In this document: in pieces, positions 1 through 9,592 of the stretch
How positions within the stretch are numbered: position 1 is the first letter of the stretch
Layout of the letters: each line of letters opens with the position of its first letter
Source of the DNA: an uncultured Nocardioidaceae bacterium
GTDB lineage: Bacteria > Actinomycetota > Actinomycetes > Propionibacteriales > Nocardioidaceae
Direction: 5' to 3'
DNA length: 54,703 bases
Assembly: GCA_902805865.1 (NCBI GenBank)
Contig: CADCUK010000007.1
Coordinates: forward strand, 1 to 54,703
Made by a program: the position numbers and the translations under genes
Notes under the pieces: generated by a model
The model's database searches: none
Told to the model about the DNA's origin: nothing
What the model saw: only the letters and a program-made list of their open reading frames with translations

Positions 1-508
1 CCCGGTTGTCGCCCATCACCCACAAACGGTCCTCGGGCACCCGGACGTCGAACTTCTTCGCGGACGCCTGCTGCCCGTTCATCAGGTAGGCGCCCTCGTC
101 GAGAGCGACGTCGTTGACCGTGACCCGCCCCTTCGAGTCGCAGCACTCGACGCGGTCGCCCCCGACGGCGATGACCCGCTTCACGAGGTGGCCACCGGCG
201 GGGTAGAGGCCGATGGCGGACAGCCCCTTCTGGACCGGCCCGAGCTCCGGGCTGCGTCCGAGCCACCCACCGGGGTCCTCGAAGACGACGACGTCCCCGC
301 GCTGGACGTCGTTCCCCCAGTAGCTCACCTTCTGCACCAGGATCCGGTCGTTGGTGACGAACAGCGGCTCCATCGACTCCGACGGCACGAAGAACATCTG
401 CATCGCGAACGTCTTGATGGCCAGCGAGACCACGAGCGCGACGACGACGAGCACGATGACCTCGAGCCACGCGGGGATGCGCCGCCGCGCGGCCGGGCTC
501 TGCGACAT
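1..508 (-). CDS. lepB: Signal peptidase I (3' end cut by window edge)
   Basis: Reverse-strand translation MSQSPAARRRIPAWLEVIVLVVVALVVSLAIKTFAMQMFFVPSESMEPLF...DRLWVMGDNR; SESMEP and GDNR motifs of S26 signal peptidases. Confidence 0.93.
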   Translation of the reverse strand, partial: MSQSPAARRRIPAWLEVIVLVVVALVVSLAIKTFAMQMFFVPSESMEPLFVTNDRILVQKVSYWGNDVQRGDVVVFEDPGGWLGRSPELGPVQKGLSAIGLYPAGGHLVKRVIAVGGDRVECCDSKGRVTVNDVALDEGAYLMNGQQASAKKFDVRVPEDRLWVMGDNR

Positions 509-638
509 GAGCGGAACCCTATCCGTCCCGGATTCACGACGGCGGTGGTCTCCTCTTGCGGCGCAGGTCACAATAGGGGCGGGGATGGGGTCCCTTCCGC
601 GCCTCCGGCGCGCACGATGTCCAGGAAGGGCGCACGCG

Positions 639-2000
639 ATGAGTCGTCACACGCACGGTCGTGGGCGGTTCCGTCGTGCCCCCGCTCGTCGTGTGGTCGT
701 GGCGCTGGTGATGGCCGGTGCGCTCGGACTCAGTGCGTGCGAGGACGCCGAGGACGACGCCACGACTGCGGTCGCGGGCGACCCGTCGCCGACCGCGGAC
801 GCCACCGGCAAGGGCGGAGGCGGCGGGAAGGACGACGAGCCGCAGCCCACTGCCACGCCGACGGACGACGGCGAGGAGTCCGAGGAGGGCTCCGACGAGG
901 AGTCCGAGGACGAGTCCACCGAGACGTCGTACGCCGTGGAGCCGCCGGCCCCGTTCAAGGGGCTGAGCCGGGCCGACGTGCTCATCACCGCCACCGAGTC
1001 GCTGCTCGACGAGGTCATCGAGGAGATCCGGACCGTGAAGGGTGTCGAGACGGCCTTGGCCTTCTCGGTGGGATCGGCGTCCATCGGCGGTCGCACGCTC
1101 ACGATCGCCTCGGTCGACCCGGGTACGTTCCGTCAGTTCACACCCGACGTGACCGCCCGGGCCGACTTCGTCTGGGAGCGGGTGGCGGGCGGCGAGCTCG
1201 CCGTGGACACCGGCTTCGACAAGAAGCTGGTCGACAAGGCCGACATGGTCCGGCTGGGCCCGGACGAGGACTCGCCCGAGGTGCACGTCGGGGCGATCGC
1301 GCCGCTGATCAAGCGCAGTGCCGGAACCCCTGCCGAGACGCCGGTGATCCAGGTGCTCGTCAACGAGAAGCGCGGCGAGCAGATCGGGATCCAGGAGCAG
1401 AACGCGATCCTGGTCGACACGGGGATCACCACCCCGAGCGTGCTGAAGAAGGAGTTCGAGAAGATCCTCGGCGACCGGGCGACGATGGACACCCTGGCGC
1501 TGGAGTTCGACACGTTCGGCCAGACCGCCGTCCTGACCGGCCAGTCGGTGAGCGAGGCGGTCGGCACGTTCACCTACACCAACGGCCCGGACGGCACGAT
1601 CAACCCGGACCAGGGCTGGGTCAAGGAGTTCATCCGCACCGAGACCGTCCCGATCCTCGGCGAGGTCACCTGCAACAAGGGGGCGCTGCCGCAGCTGCGC
1701 GGCGCCTTCACCGACATCGTCGCCGCAGGTTTGATCGCCGAGATCAAGCCCGAGCAGTACGCCGGCTGCTACTACCCGCGCTACATCGGCCGGGACCCGT
1801 CGAACGGTCTGTCGCTGCACAGCTGGGGGATCGCGGTCGACCTCAACGTGCCGACCAACCTGATGGGCACCCAGGGCGACATGCACCCCCAGGTCGTCGA
1901 GATCTTCAAGGAGTGGGGCTTCGCCTGGGGCGGCGACTGGAACTACACCGACCCGATGCACTTCGAGATGGCCCGCGTGGTCCGCCCGGGCGGCAGCTGA
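639..2000 (+). CDS. Lipoprotein with C-terminal M15-family D-Ala-D-Ala carboxypeptidase (VanY-type) domain
   Basis: Lipobox LSACED, acidic linker, C-terminal HSWGIAVDLNVPTN...WGGDWNYTDPMHFE. Confidence 0.8.
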   Translation: MSRHTHGRGRFRRAPARRVVVALVMAGALGLSACEDAEDDATTAVAGDPSPTADATGKGGGGGKDDEPQPTATPTDDGEESEEGSDEESEDESTETSYAVEPPAPFKGLSRADVLITATESLLDEVIEEIRTVKGVETALAFSVGSASIGGRTLTIASVDPGTFRQFTPDVTARADFVWERVAGGELAVDTGFDKKLVDKADMVRLGPDEDSPEVHVGAIAPLIKRSAGTPAETPVIQVLVNEKRGEQIGIQEQNAILVDTGITTPSVLKKEFEKILGDRATMDTLALEFDTFGQTAVLTGQSVSEAVGTFTYTNGPDGTINPDQGWVKEFIRTETVPILGEVTCNKGALPQLRGAFTDIVAAGLIAEIKPEQYAGCYYPRYIGRDPSNGLSLHSWGIAVDLNVPTNLMGTQGDMHPQVVEIFKEWGFAWGGDWNYTDPMHFEMARVVRPGGS

Positions 2001-2066
2001 CCCCGGCGGCCCCGTCACCCAGGGCCCGTCACCCGAGGCCTGCCGCGCTCGGCGATACTCCTGGTC

Positions 2067-3032
2067 ATGCGCTCGGTACAGGTCACTGCCCTCGACGGTC
2101 CCGCCTCGGTCACGGTCACGGAGGTGCCGGAGCCCGAACCGGGTCCGGGCGAGGTGCTCGTCGAGGTCAAGGCGCTGGGGATCAGCTGGCCCGACCTGCT
2201 CCAGACCAAGGGCGAGTACCAGATCAAGCCCGAGGTGCCGTTCCAGCTCGGCGTCGACTTCGCGGGTGTCGTGGTCTCCGCGCCGACCGAGTCCGGCTTC
2301 GAGGCCGGCGACCGGGTCGCCTGCGTGCTTCCGTACGGCGGCGGGGCCGACTCGGTCGCGGTCCACCCGGAGTCGGTGTTCCCGCTGCCGGACACCCTGA
2401 CCTTCGAGCAGGGTGCGGCGCTGCCGATGAACTACCTCACGGCCGAGTTCGCATTGGTGACCCGCGGCGGGGTCCGGCCCGAGGACACCGTGCTCGTGCA
2501 CGGCGCCGCGGGCGGTGTCGGCACCGCCAGCATCCAGGTCGCGAAGGGGCTCGGCGCACGGGTCATCGCGGTGGTGTCGACCGAGGAGAAGGCGGCTGTG
2601 GCGCGTGCGGCCGGTGCCGACGAGGCGGTGCTCGTCGAAGGGTTCCGCGATGCGGTCAAGGAGCTCACCGACGGGGTCGGGGTCGACGTGGTCGTCGACG
2701 TCGTCGGCGGTGACCTGATGACCGACTCGCTCCGCGCGCTCGCCCCGCTGGGCCGGGTGCTCGTCCTCGGGTTCACCGGTGGCGACATCCCCCAGGTCAA
2801 GGTCAACCGGCTGCTGCTGAACAACATCGACGTGCGGGGGGTCGGTTGGGGTGCCTACGCGATGCTCCGGCCCGGCTTCATGCGTGGCCAGTGGACCGCA
2901 CTGCTGCCGATGATGCAGTCCGGCGTGATCGATCCTCCGATCGGCAAGGTGTACCCCCTCGCCCAGGTCGCTGACGCCCTGGCCGACATGGACGCCCGGC
3001 GCACCCTGGGCAAGTCGGTCATCGCCTTCTGA
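2067..3032 (+). CDS. NADPH:quinone oxidoreductase / zinc-type alcohol dehydrogenase superfamily (MDR)
   Basis: GVDFAGVV, VLVHGAAGGVGTASIQVAKGLGARVIAV motifs. Confidence 0.88.
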   Translation: MRSVQVTALDGPASVTVTEVPEPEPGPGEVLVEVKALGISWPDLLQTKGEYQIKPEVPFQLGVDFAGVVVSAPTESGFEAGDRVACVLPYGGGADSVAVHPESVFPLPDTLTFEQGAALPMNYLTAEFALVTRGGVRPEDTVLVHGAAGGVGTASIQVAKGLGARVIAVVSTEEKAAVARAAGADEAVLVEGFRDAVKELTDGVGVDVVVDVVGGDLMTDSLRALAPLGRVLVLGFTGGDIPQVKVNRLLLNNIDVRGVGWGAYAMLRPGFMRGQWTALLPMMQSGVIDPPIGKVYPLAQVADALADMDARRTLGKSVIAF

Positions 3033-3046
3033 GCATCGGGACAACC

Positions 3047-3829
3047 GTGATCCTCGAGCTTCTCGACCGGTACTACGACGGCGCGCCCCGCGACCACGCC
3101 GAGGCGCAGGAGGTCGGCGGGTTCACGGTCTTCGTCGGTGAGCCCGGCGGGTGGACCTTCTCGGCCCGGCCGCAGCTCGGGTGGGAGGGCGAGTACGACG
3201 CATCCGCGGTCGCCGCACTCGTGGCGAGGATGACCGAGCTGGGGCTGCCCCCGGTCCTCGAGTGGGTCCACGACACGGCGCCCTCCCTGCTCGACGCCGT
3301 CACGGCGGACGGGTCGCTGGAGGTCGATGAGACGCCACTGATGGTGCTCGGGGAACGGCGACTGACCCGCGCACCGGACGAGGTGCGGGTGCGGATGATC
3401 GGGCCGGACGACGAGGAGGCGTTCGTCGCCTCGAACGCGGTCGCTCGCGTCGCCTTCGACGACTCGTCGGCCAATGACGCCGGGGCCGAGGCACGCGACC
3501 AGGCCCGACGGCCGCCGTCGTCGACCGCGCTGAGCCTGCTGCACGCGGGCACGGCACGGGTGGCCGTCGCCGAGCACCCGCAGCACGGCGTCGTCGCAGG
3601 CGGGCGCCACATCGAGCGCGAGGGCGTCACCGAGGTCGTCGGCGTCGCGACGTTGCCGGCGTTCCGACGGACCGGGCTGGCGGCCGCGGTCACCCAGCTC
3701 CTCATCGACGATGCGCTCGACCGTGGTTGCAGCACGGTCTTCCTCACCGCGAGCTCGCCGGCGGTCGCGGCGCTCTACTCGGGGCTGGGCTTCGAGCGCG
3801 TCGGCACGGGCTACGTCGCGGAGCTCTGA
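3047..3829 (+). CDS. GNAT family N-acetyltransferase
   Basis: C-terminal EVVGVATLPAFRRTGLAAAVTQLLIDDAL...ALYSGLGFERVGTGYVAEL. Confidence 0.8.
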   Translation: MILELLDRYYDGAPRDHAEAQEVGGFTVFVGEPGGWTFSARPQLGWEGEYDASAVAALVARMTELGLPPVLEWVHDTAPSLLDAVTADGSLEVDETPLMVLGERRLTRAPDEVRVRMIGPDDEEAFVASNAVARVAFDDSSANDAGAEARDQARRPPSSTALSLLHAGTARVAVAEHPQHGVVAGGRHIEREGVTEVVGVATLPAFRRTGLAAAVTQLLIDDALDRGCSTVFLTASSPAVAALYSGLGFERVGTGYVAEL

Positions 3830-3851
3830 CTCCCCGGGGCGCACCCCACAG

Positions 3852-5591
3852 CTACCCGCGGGCCCGCAGGAACTGTCCGGTGCGGCGCGTGCCGAGCGCC
3901 TCGCCCGGCTGGCCCTCGCCGAAGACGTGCTCACCGTTGACGAGCACCGCGGTCACCGCAGCGTCGTTGCGGTTCACCATCCGGGGGAGCCGGTCGTACT
4001 GCTCGACCGGTGCCTCGGCGTACTCGTCCAGCGACTCGTCCAACCCCTCGGGGTCGATGACGACAAGGTCGGCACGGTCACCCACGCGGAGGTGGCCGGC
4101 GTCGACGGAGTACCAGTCGGCGAGCTCACCGGTCAGCCTGTGCACGGCGTGCTCGATCGACATGAACGGGCGGCCCGCGGTCTCCGCGTCGCGGACGCGG
4201 CGCAGGAAGCGCAGCCCGAAGTTGTAGAAGGCCATGTTGCGCAGGTGCGCGCCTGCATCGGAGAAGCCGATCTGCACGCCAGGGCTCTTGCCCAGCTTCT
4301 CCGCGTACGCCGGTCGGTGGTTGGAGATCGTGGTCCGCCAGCGCACCTTCGTGCCGTGCTCGACCACCATGTCGAGGAACGCGTCGACGGGGTGCACGCC
4401 GCGGTCGACGCCCACCTGGCCGAAGGTCTTGCCGATCACGGAGTCGTCCGGGCACTCGACGATCTCGGCGTCGAAGAAGTCGCGGTGCCACACCCGCATG
4501 CCGAACTTCGCGTCGTAGTCCTTGCGGAACCAGCGGCGGTACTCCTCGTCCTGCATCAGCGCGTTGCGCTCGACCTGGTTCGCCAGGTGCAGCGCCGCCG
4601 CGCCGGAGCCGAACTCCTCGAAGATCACCAGGTCGATGCCGTCGGCGTAGACCTCGAAGGGCACCGGCAGGTGCTGCCAGCGGAAGTCGCCGCCCAACGC
4701 GTTCACCGTGCTCGCGATCGGGCCCATGATGTGCACCAGCAGCGGGTTCGCCTTGATGTCGGCCGCCGACAGCAGGCTGGTCTTCAGCTTGCCCCCGCGG
4801 ACCGGCAGGGAGCTCAACGTCATCCGGCCGATGCTCAACGGGTTCTTGATGTCCGGACCGCCCTGGAGCGCGCGCCTCCGCTTGCGGAGGATCTTGTTGA
4901 GGCGGCGACGCTCCCGTCCCCCGGCGTACGTCGATGGCAGGGTGCGCGACCTGGCGACGTCACCGTCGAGCTTGTCGAAGGTCAGCTCCTGGGCCGACAT
5001 GCCGACGAAGCCGGCGTCGAGCGCCTCGGTCAGCTGCTTCTCCATCTCCTTGATCTCGGTCTCTGAGGGGCTGACGTCCCGACGGGTCGCCCGGTCCAGC
5101 CCCATCACCGCGGAGCGGATGTCGGAGTGGCCGACGAACGCCGCCAGGTTCGGTCCGAGGGGCAGCGACTCGAGCGCGTCGACGTACTCCCCGGCGCTGC
5201 TCCACTCCTGGTGCTTGTTCAGCGCGTCGATGACGAACCGGCGCGGGATCGCCTCGACGCGGCCGAAGAGGTCACCGGCGGTGACCGGGTCGACGTGGAT
5301 CGTCGACAGCGAGCAGGAGCCGATGAAGATCGTGGTGACGCCGTGCCGCACGGACTCCGACAGCGCGGGCCCCTCGAGCACCTCGACGTCGTAGTGCGTG
5401 TGGATGTCGATCATCCCGGGCAGCACCCACTTGCCGGCGGCGTCGATCACGCGTCCGCACCCGGTCTCGTCCAGCGGCTCCTCGGAGACCGCGACCACCC
5501 GTCCGTCCCTGACGCCGATGTCACGCAGCGCGGACGGACCGCCGCTCCCGTCGAACCACCGGCCGCCCTTGACGAGCACGTCGTAGGTCAT
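3852..5591 (-). CDS. N-acyl-D-amino-acid deacylase family amidohydrolase
   Basis: MTYDVLVKGGRWFDGSGGP...GKWVLPGMIDIHTHYDVEVLEGPALSESVRHGVTTI; C-terminal GDRADLVVIDPEGL. Confidence 0.88.
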   Translation of the reverse strand: MTYDVLVKGGRWFDGSGGPSALRDIGVRDGRVVAVSEEPLDETGCGRVIDAAGKWVLPGMIDIHTHYDVEVLEGPALSESVRHGVTTIFIGSCSLSTIHVDPVTAGDLFGRVEAIPRRFVIDALNKHQEWSSAGEYVDALESLPLGPNLAAFVGHSDIRSAVMGLDRATRRDVSPSETEIKEMEKQLTEALDAGFVGMSAQELTFDKLDGDVARSRTLPSTYAGGRERRRLNKILRKRRRALQGGPDIKNPLSIGRMTLSSLPVRGGKLKTSLLSAADIKANPLLVHIMGPIASTVNALGGDFRWQHLPVPFEVYADGIDLVIFEEFGSGAAALHLANQVERNALMQDEEYRRWFRKDYDAKFGMRVWHRDFFDAEIVECPDDSVIGKTFGQVGVDRGVHPVDAFLDMVVEHGTKVRWRTTISNHRPAYAEKLGKSPGVQIGFSDAGAHLRNMAFYNFGLRFLRRVRDAETAGRPFMSIEHAVHRLTGELADWYSVDAGHLRVGDRADLVVIDPEGLDESLDEYAEAPVEQYDRLPRMVNRNDAAVTAVLVNGEHVFGEGQPGEALGTRRTGQFLRARG

Positions 5592-6226
5592 GGCTGCTCC
5601 TCCTTGGACTCCTCCGCCGCGCCTCCCGAACCGGCTGCCTTGGCATCCGCGGGTCCGGACTCCGGGGAGTCGTCCTCGTCGTCCGAGTCATCGTCGGACT
5701 CGTCGTCCGCGTCGCTGTCGCCCTCCGAGTCGTCGTCCGCGCTGTCGTCCGTGTCCTTGCTCGACTCGTCTCTCGGCTGCTCGTCCGACTGGTCCGCGTC
5801 GTCCGTGCTGCCCGTGCTGCCCGTGCTGCCCGTGCTGCCCGTGCTGTCTGCCTGGTCCGCGTTGTCGCTGTGGGACTCCGAGGACTCCTCATCCTCCGAG
5901 GAGTCCTCCGCCTCCTCGTCCGTGCTCGGCTCGGCCCGCAGGTCCTGGGTCTCCTCGTGCTTGTCCATGTAGTGCTCGATGAACGAGCAGGACGGGAAGA
6001 TCTTGGCGCCCTCGCCACGGACGAACTCGATCACGCCGGCGGCGAGCTGGGTGCCGATGCCCTGGCCCTCGAACCGCTCGTCGACCTCGGTGTGGGTGAA
6101 GTCGAACGTGCTGCCGTCGAGGCCGATCTGGTACTCGGCCCACCCGGCGACCTCGCCGTCCTCGTCGAGCGCCTCGACCCGACGCAGCTCTCGATTGTCC
6201 CGGACCTCGACCTCGGTGGATGCCAT
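5588..6226 (-). CDS. GNAT-like (Gcn5-related) N-acetyltransferase with long acidic Ser/Asp/Glu-rich C-terminal tail
   Basis: YQIGLDGSTFDFTHTEVDERFEGQGIGTQLAAGVIEFVRGEGAKIFPSCSFIEHYMDKH then D/S/E-rich tail; 4-nt overlap with downstream CDS. Confidence 0.75.
   Translation of the reverse strand: MASTEVEVRDNRELRRVEALDEDGEVAGWAEYQIGLDGSTFDFTHTEVDERFEGQGIGTQLAAGVIEFVRGEGAKIFPSCSFIEHYMDKHEETQDLRAEPSTDEEAEDSSEDEESSESHSDNADQADSTGSTGSTGSTGSTDDADQSDEQPRDESSKDTDDSADDDSEGDSDADDESDDDSDDEDDSPESGPADAKAAGSGGAAEESKEEQP
5804..5848. repeat. 9-bp tandem repeat (unit cgtgctgcc, about 5 copies, last one imperfect)
   Basis: Direct reading: cgtgctgcc cgtgctgcc cgtgctgcc cgtgctgcc cgtgctgtc; encodes (GST)n on the minus strand. 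Confidence 0.9.
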
Positions 6227-6325
6227 GCCCGAAGCGTGCCCTGCGGCCGGTGCCGCTGCAACCTCCGGGGCGACCTCGGGACAAATCAGTGGTGCCGACC
6301 CGGCCGACGCGGTTCACTGCCGCCC

Positions 6326-7225
6326 ATGGATCTTCCCGAGGGGCTGACCGCCCGACCCCTGGCCATGACCGACGCGCGCGCCGTCTTCGAGGTGATGGCA
6401 GCGCAGGAGCTCGACGACGTCGGTGAGGTCGTCATCGAGGAGGCCGACATCGTCGGCGACTGGCAGCGGCCGAGCTACGACCTGGCCGCGAGCTCGGTCG
6501 GGGTCTTCGACGGCGACCGCCTGGTGGGGTACGCCGAGGTGTCGGGCTCGTTCCACGGAGACGCGGCGGTCCATCCCGACCACCGGGGCAGGGGCATCGG
6601 CACCGCGTTGTCGGTGTGGATGCGCGAGCGCGCCCGCGAGCAGGGGCTCACGGTCATCGGCATGTCGGTGCCCGAGGGATCGCCCGGCGATCGTCTGCTC
6701 GAGTCGCTCGGGTACTTCGTCCGGTGGAACTCGTGGGTGCTCCAGCTGCCCGAGGGCAGGGAGATCGAGACGCAGCCGCTGCCGGAGGGGTACTCGATCC
6801 GGACCGCGGAGACCGAGGAGGACGTCCGGGCCGCCCACGACGTCAAGGAGGACGCGTTCCTCGAGTGGTCCGAGCGCGACCGCGAGCCGTTCGAGGACTT
6901 CGAGGCCAGGACCACCAGACGACCGGGGTTCGAGCCGTGGAACCTGCGCATCGTGGTGGACCCCGCCGGCGAGTGCGTCGGTGTCTGCAACGTCCAGCTG
7001 TCGGAGACCACCGGCTTCGTCAGCCAGCTCGCCACCCGCAAGGACCAGCGGGGCAAGGGGCTGGCCAGGGCGCTGCTCGTGGACGCCTTCGCCAACTCGC
7101 GTGAGCACGGCGCGACGATCTCCGAGCTGTCCACCGACTCGCGCACCGGGGCCCTGAGCCTCTACGAGAAGGTCGGGATGGTCGTGACCAGCAACTGGAT
7201 CCATCGCGCGTACCGTTTGTCGTGA
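6326..7225 (+). CDS. Two-domain GNAT family N-acetyltransferase
   Basis: VHPDHRGRGIGTALSVWMRERAREQG and second motif A LATRKDQRGKGLARALLVDAFANSREHGA. Confidence 0.85.
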   Translation: MDLPEGLTARPLAMTDARAVFEVMAAQELDDVGEVVIEEADIVGDWQRPSYDLAASSVGVFDGDRLVGYAEVSGSFHGDAAVHPDHRGRGIGTALSVWMRERAREQGLTVIGMSVPEGSPGDRLLESLGYFVRWNSWVLQLPEGREIETQPLPEGYSIRTAETEEDVRAAHDVKEDAFLEWSERDREPFEDFEARTTRRPGFEPWNLRIVVDPAGECVGVCNVQLSETTGFVSQLATRKDQRGKGLARALLVDAFANSREHGATISELSTDSRTGALSLYEKVGMVVTSNWIHRAYRLS

Positions 7226-7246
7226 GCCCCGGCTAGTGTCGCAGGC

Positions 7247-9208
7247 ATGACGATCTTGGACGACGCGCGACCAGGCATGGACCCCTCGGTCCGGCCGCAG
7301 GACGACCTCTTCGGGCACGTCAACGGCCGGTGGCTGGAGACCGAGGAGATCCCGTCCGACAAGTCGCGGTGGGGCGCCTTCTCGCTGCTGGCCGAGCGTG
7401 CCGAGCAGCAGGCGCGGGCCATCGTCGAGGAGTGCGCAGCACAGTCGGCGACCGCCGACAAGGGCAGCGCGACCCAGCAGATCGGTGACCTCTGGACCTC
7501 GTTCATGGACGAGGAGGCCATCGAGACCCGGGGCGCGGAGCCGATCCAGGCGGACCTGGCGAAGCTGGCCGCGGTCACCGACCACGAGCAGCTGGCTGCG
7601 TTCATCGGTGGCTTCGAGCGGCGCGGAGGTGGCGGATTCTTCGGCGCCTACGTGGACACCGACGACCGGAGGTCGGACCGTTACGTGATCAAGCTCGTCC
7701 AGGGCGGCACCGGGCTGCCCGACGAGTCGTACTACCGCGACGAGAAGTTCGCCGCGATCCGGGAGGCGTACGTCCCGCACCTCGGCCGGATGCTGTCCCT
7801 TGCCGGGTTCGACGACGCGGAGGAGATGGCGCAGAAGGTCTTCGCGGTCGAGCAGCGGCTCGCAGAGGGTCACTGGGAGCGGGCCGAGACCCGCGACGTC
7901 ATCAAGGGCTACAACCTCAAGAGCTTCGTCGAGCTCCAGCAGCTGGCTCCGGGCTTCGCCTGGCAGGCCTACGCCGACGCGCTCGGTGCCGACGAGCAGA
8001 CGCTCGCCGAGGTCGTCGTCCGCCAGCCCAGCTTCTTCGAGCACCTGTCGACGGTCGTCGGCGAGCTCGACATGGACCACTGGAAGGCGTGGGCCGCGAT
8101 CAAGATCGTGCGCGCCGCGGCGCCGTACCTCTCGAGCGCGTTCGTCGAGGAGAGCTTCGACTTCTACGGCCGGACCCTCGCCGGCACCCCGGAGCTGCGT
8201 GCCCGGTGGAAGCGCGGCGTCGGGTTCGTGGAGAGCTGCGTGGGCGAGGCGGTCGGCCAGCTCTACGTCGAGCGGCACTTCCCGCCGGCCAGCAAGGCCG
8301 CGATGGACGAGCTCGTCGCGAACCTCCTCGAGGCCTACCGCCAGTCGATCACCGCGCTCGACTGGATGACCGAGGAGACCAAGCAGCGGGCGTTCCGCAA
8401 GCTCGAGACGTTCCGGCCCAAGATCGGCTACCCGGACAAGTTCCGCGACTACTCCTCGATCGACGTCCGCCCCGACGACCTGTGGCACAACGCCAAGGCC
8501 GCGGCGGCGTTCGAGCACGACCGGCAGCTGGCGAAGATCGGCGCCCCGGTCGACCGCGACGAGTGGTTCATGCTGCCGCAGACCGTGAACGCCTACTACA
8601 ACCCCGGCACCAACGAGATCTGCTTCCCAGCAGGGATCCTCCAGCCGCCGTTCTTCGACGCGGACGCCGACCCGGCCGAGAACTACGGCGGCATCGGCGC
8701 GGTCATCGGCCACGAGATCGGCCACGGCTTCGACGACCAGGGCTCGGAGTACGACGAGCACGGCAACCTCGACGAGTGGTGGACGCCGGCCGACAAGGAG
8801 GCGTTCAAGGAGCGGGCCGACATGCTCGTCAAGCAGTACGACGGGTTCAGCCCGCGCGCCCTGCCGGACGAGAAGGTCAACGGCTCTCTGACGGTCGGGG
8901 AGAACATCGGCGACCTGGGCGGGCTGACGATCGGCCACAAGGCCTACCTGATCAGCCTCGGCGACGAGCCCTTGCCGGAGCGTGACGGGCTCACAGGGAG
9001 CCAGCGCCTGTTCCTCAACTGGGGCTACGTCTGGCGCACCAAGGAGCGCGACGAGCTCGCCCGTCAGCTGCTGACCGTCGACCCGCACAGCCCGCCCGAG
9101 CTGAGGGCGAACATCGTGCGCAACCTCGACGAGTTCCACCACGCCTTCGAGACCGGGCCGGGGGACGGTCTCTGGCTGGACCCCGAGGACCGCGTGCGGA
9201 TCTGGTGA
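7247..9208 (+). CDS. pepO: M13 family metallopeptidase (neprilysin/PepO-like)
   Basis: AVIGHEIGHGFDDQGSEYDEHGNLDEWW zinc motif, NAYYNPGTNEICFPAGILQPPFFD. Confidence 0.93.
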   Translation: MTILDDARPGMDPSVRPQDDLFGHVNGRWLETEEIPSDKSRWGAFSLLAERAEQQARAIVEECAAQSATADKGSATQQIGDLWTSFMDEEAIETRGAEPIQADLAKLAAVTDHEQLAAFIGGFERRGGGGFFGAYVDTDDRRSDRYVIKLVQGGTGLPDESYYRDEKFAAIREAYVPHLGRMLSLAGFDDAEEMAQKVFAVEQRLAEGHWERAETRDVIKGYNLKSFVELQQLAPGFAWQAYADALGADEQTLAEVVVRQPSFFEHLSTVVGELDMDHWKAWAAIKIVRAAAPYLSSAFVEESFDFYGRTLAGTPELRARWKRGVGFVESCVGEAVGQLYVERHFPPASKAAMDELVANLLEAYRQSITALDWMTEETKQRAFRKLETFRPKIGYPDKFRDYSSIDVRPDDLWHNAKAAAAFEHDRQLAKIGAPVDRDEWFMLPQTVNAYYNPGTNEICFPAGILQPPFFDADADPAENYGGIGAVIGHEIGHGFDDQGSEYDEHGNLDEWWTPADKEAFKERADMLVKQYDGFSPRALPDEKVNGSLTVGENIGDLGGLTIGHKAYLISLGDEPLPERDGLTGSQRLFLNWGYVWRTKERDELARQLLTVDPHSPPELRANIVRNLDEFHHAFETGPGDGLWLDPEDRVRIW

Positions 9209-9546
9209 CCGGGCCCATGCGCATCCGCCGAGTGATCCTGGTCGCCGTCACCCCCCTGCTGCTGACGGCCTGTGGAGGCGACGAGCCACCCGTCCGCAGC
9301 AAGGACATCGAGCCCGGCCCGACCTGCGCGACGACCGGCACGATCGAGGCCAAGCCGGTCGCCGAGCTCGAGGCGGCCGTCGAGCCCTACCGGGAGCCGG
9401 GCGACAGCCTGCGGATCGCGGAGCGGTTCGGCAGCACCGCTGAGGTCGAGCTGAGCGGCGACGGCCAGAACGAGCTCCCGACGACCGTGAGCCTGGTGAA
9501 GACCGGCCGGGGCTGGGTCGTGACAGCCGTGGTGCGCTGTGGATAG
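9205..9546 (+). CDS. Small putative lipoprotein
   Basis: Lipobox LLLTACGG; GTG start overlapping upstream stop, or ATG at 9217. Confidence 0.6.
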   Translation: MTGPMRIRRVILVAVTPLLLTACGGDEPPVRSKDIEPGPTCATTGTIEAKPVAELEAAVEPYREPGDSLRIAERFGSTAEVELSGDGQNELPTTVSLVKTGRGWVVTAVVRCG

Positions 9547-9552
9547 CCCCGT

Positions 9553-9587
9553 GAAGGGTGGGTAAGGGGCGAAGGGTGGGTAAGGGC
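9553..9587. repeat. 18-bp-period tandem duplication (gaagggtgggtaaggg) just upstream of the start codon at 9593
   Basis: gaagggtgggtaagggg c gaagggtgggtaagggc read directly. Confidence 0.85.
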
Positions 9588-9592
9588 AGCCC

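Noticed and set aside
188-2713. 841-aa plus-strand ORF
   Set aside because: Out of frame with the lepB, M15 lipoprotein and oxidoreductase genes; Arg/Gly-rich composition typical of a wrong frame
6314-9142. 942-aa minus-strand ORF opposite the GNAT and M13 peptidase
   Set aside because: Low-information antisense ORF; no recognisable motifs, opposite strongly supported genes
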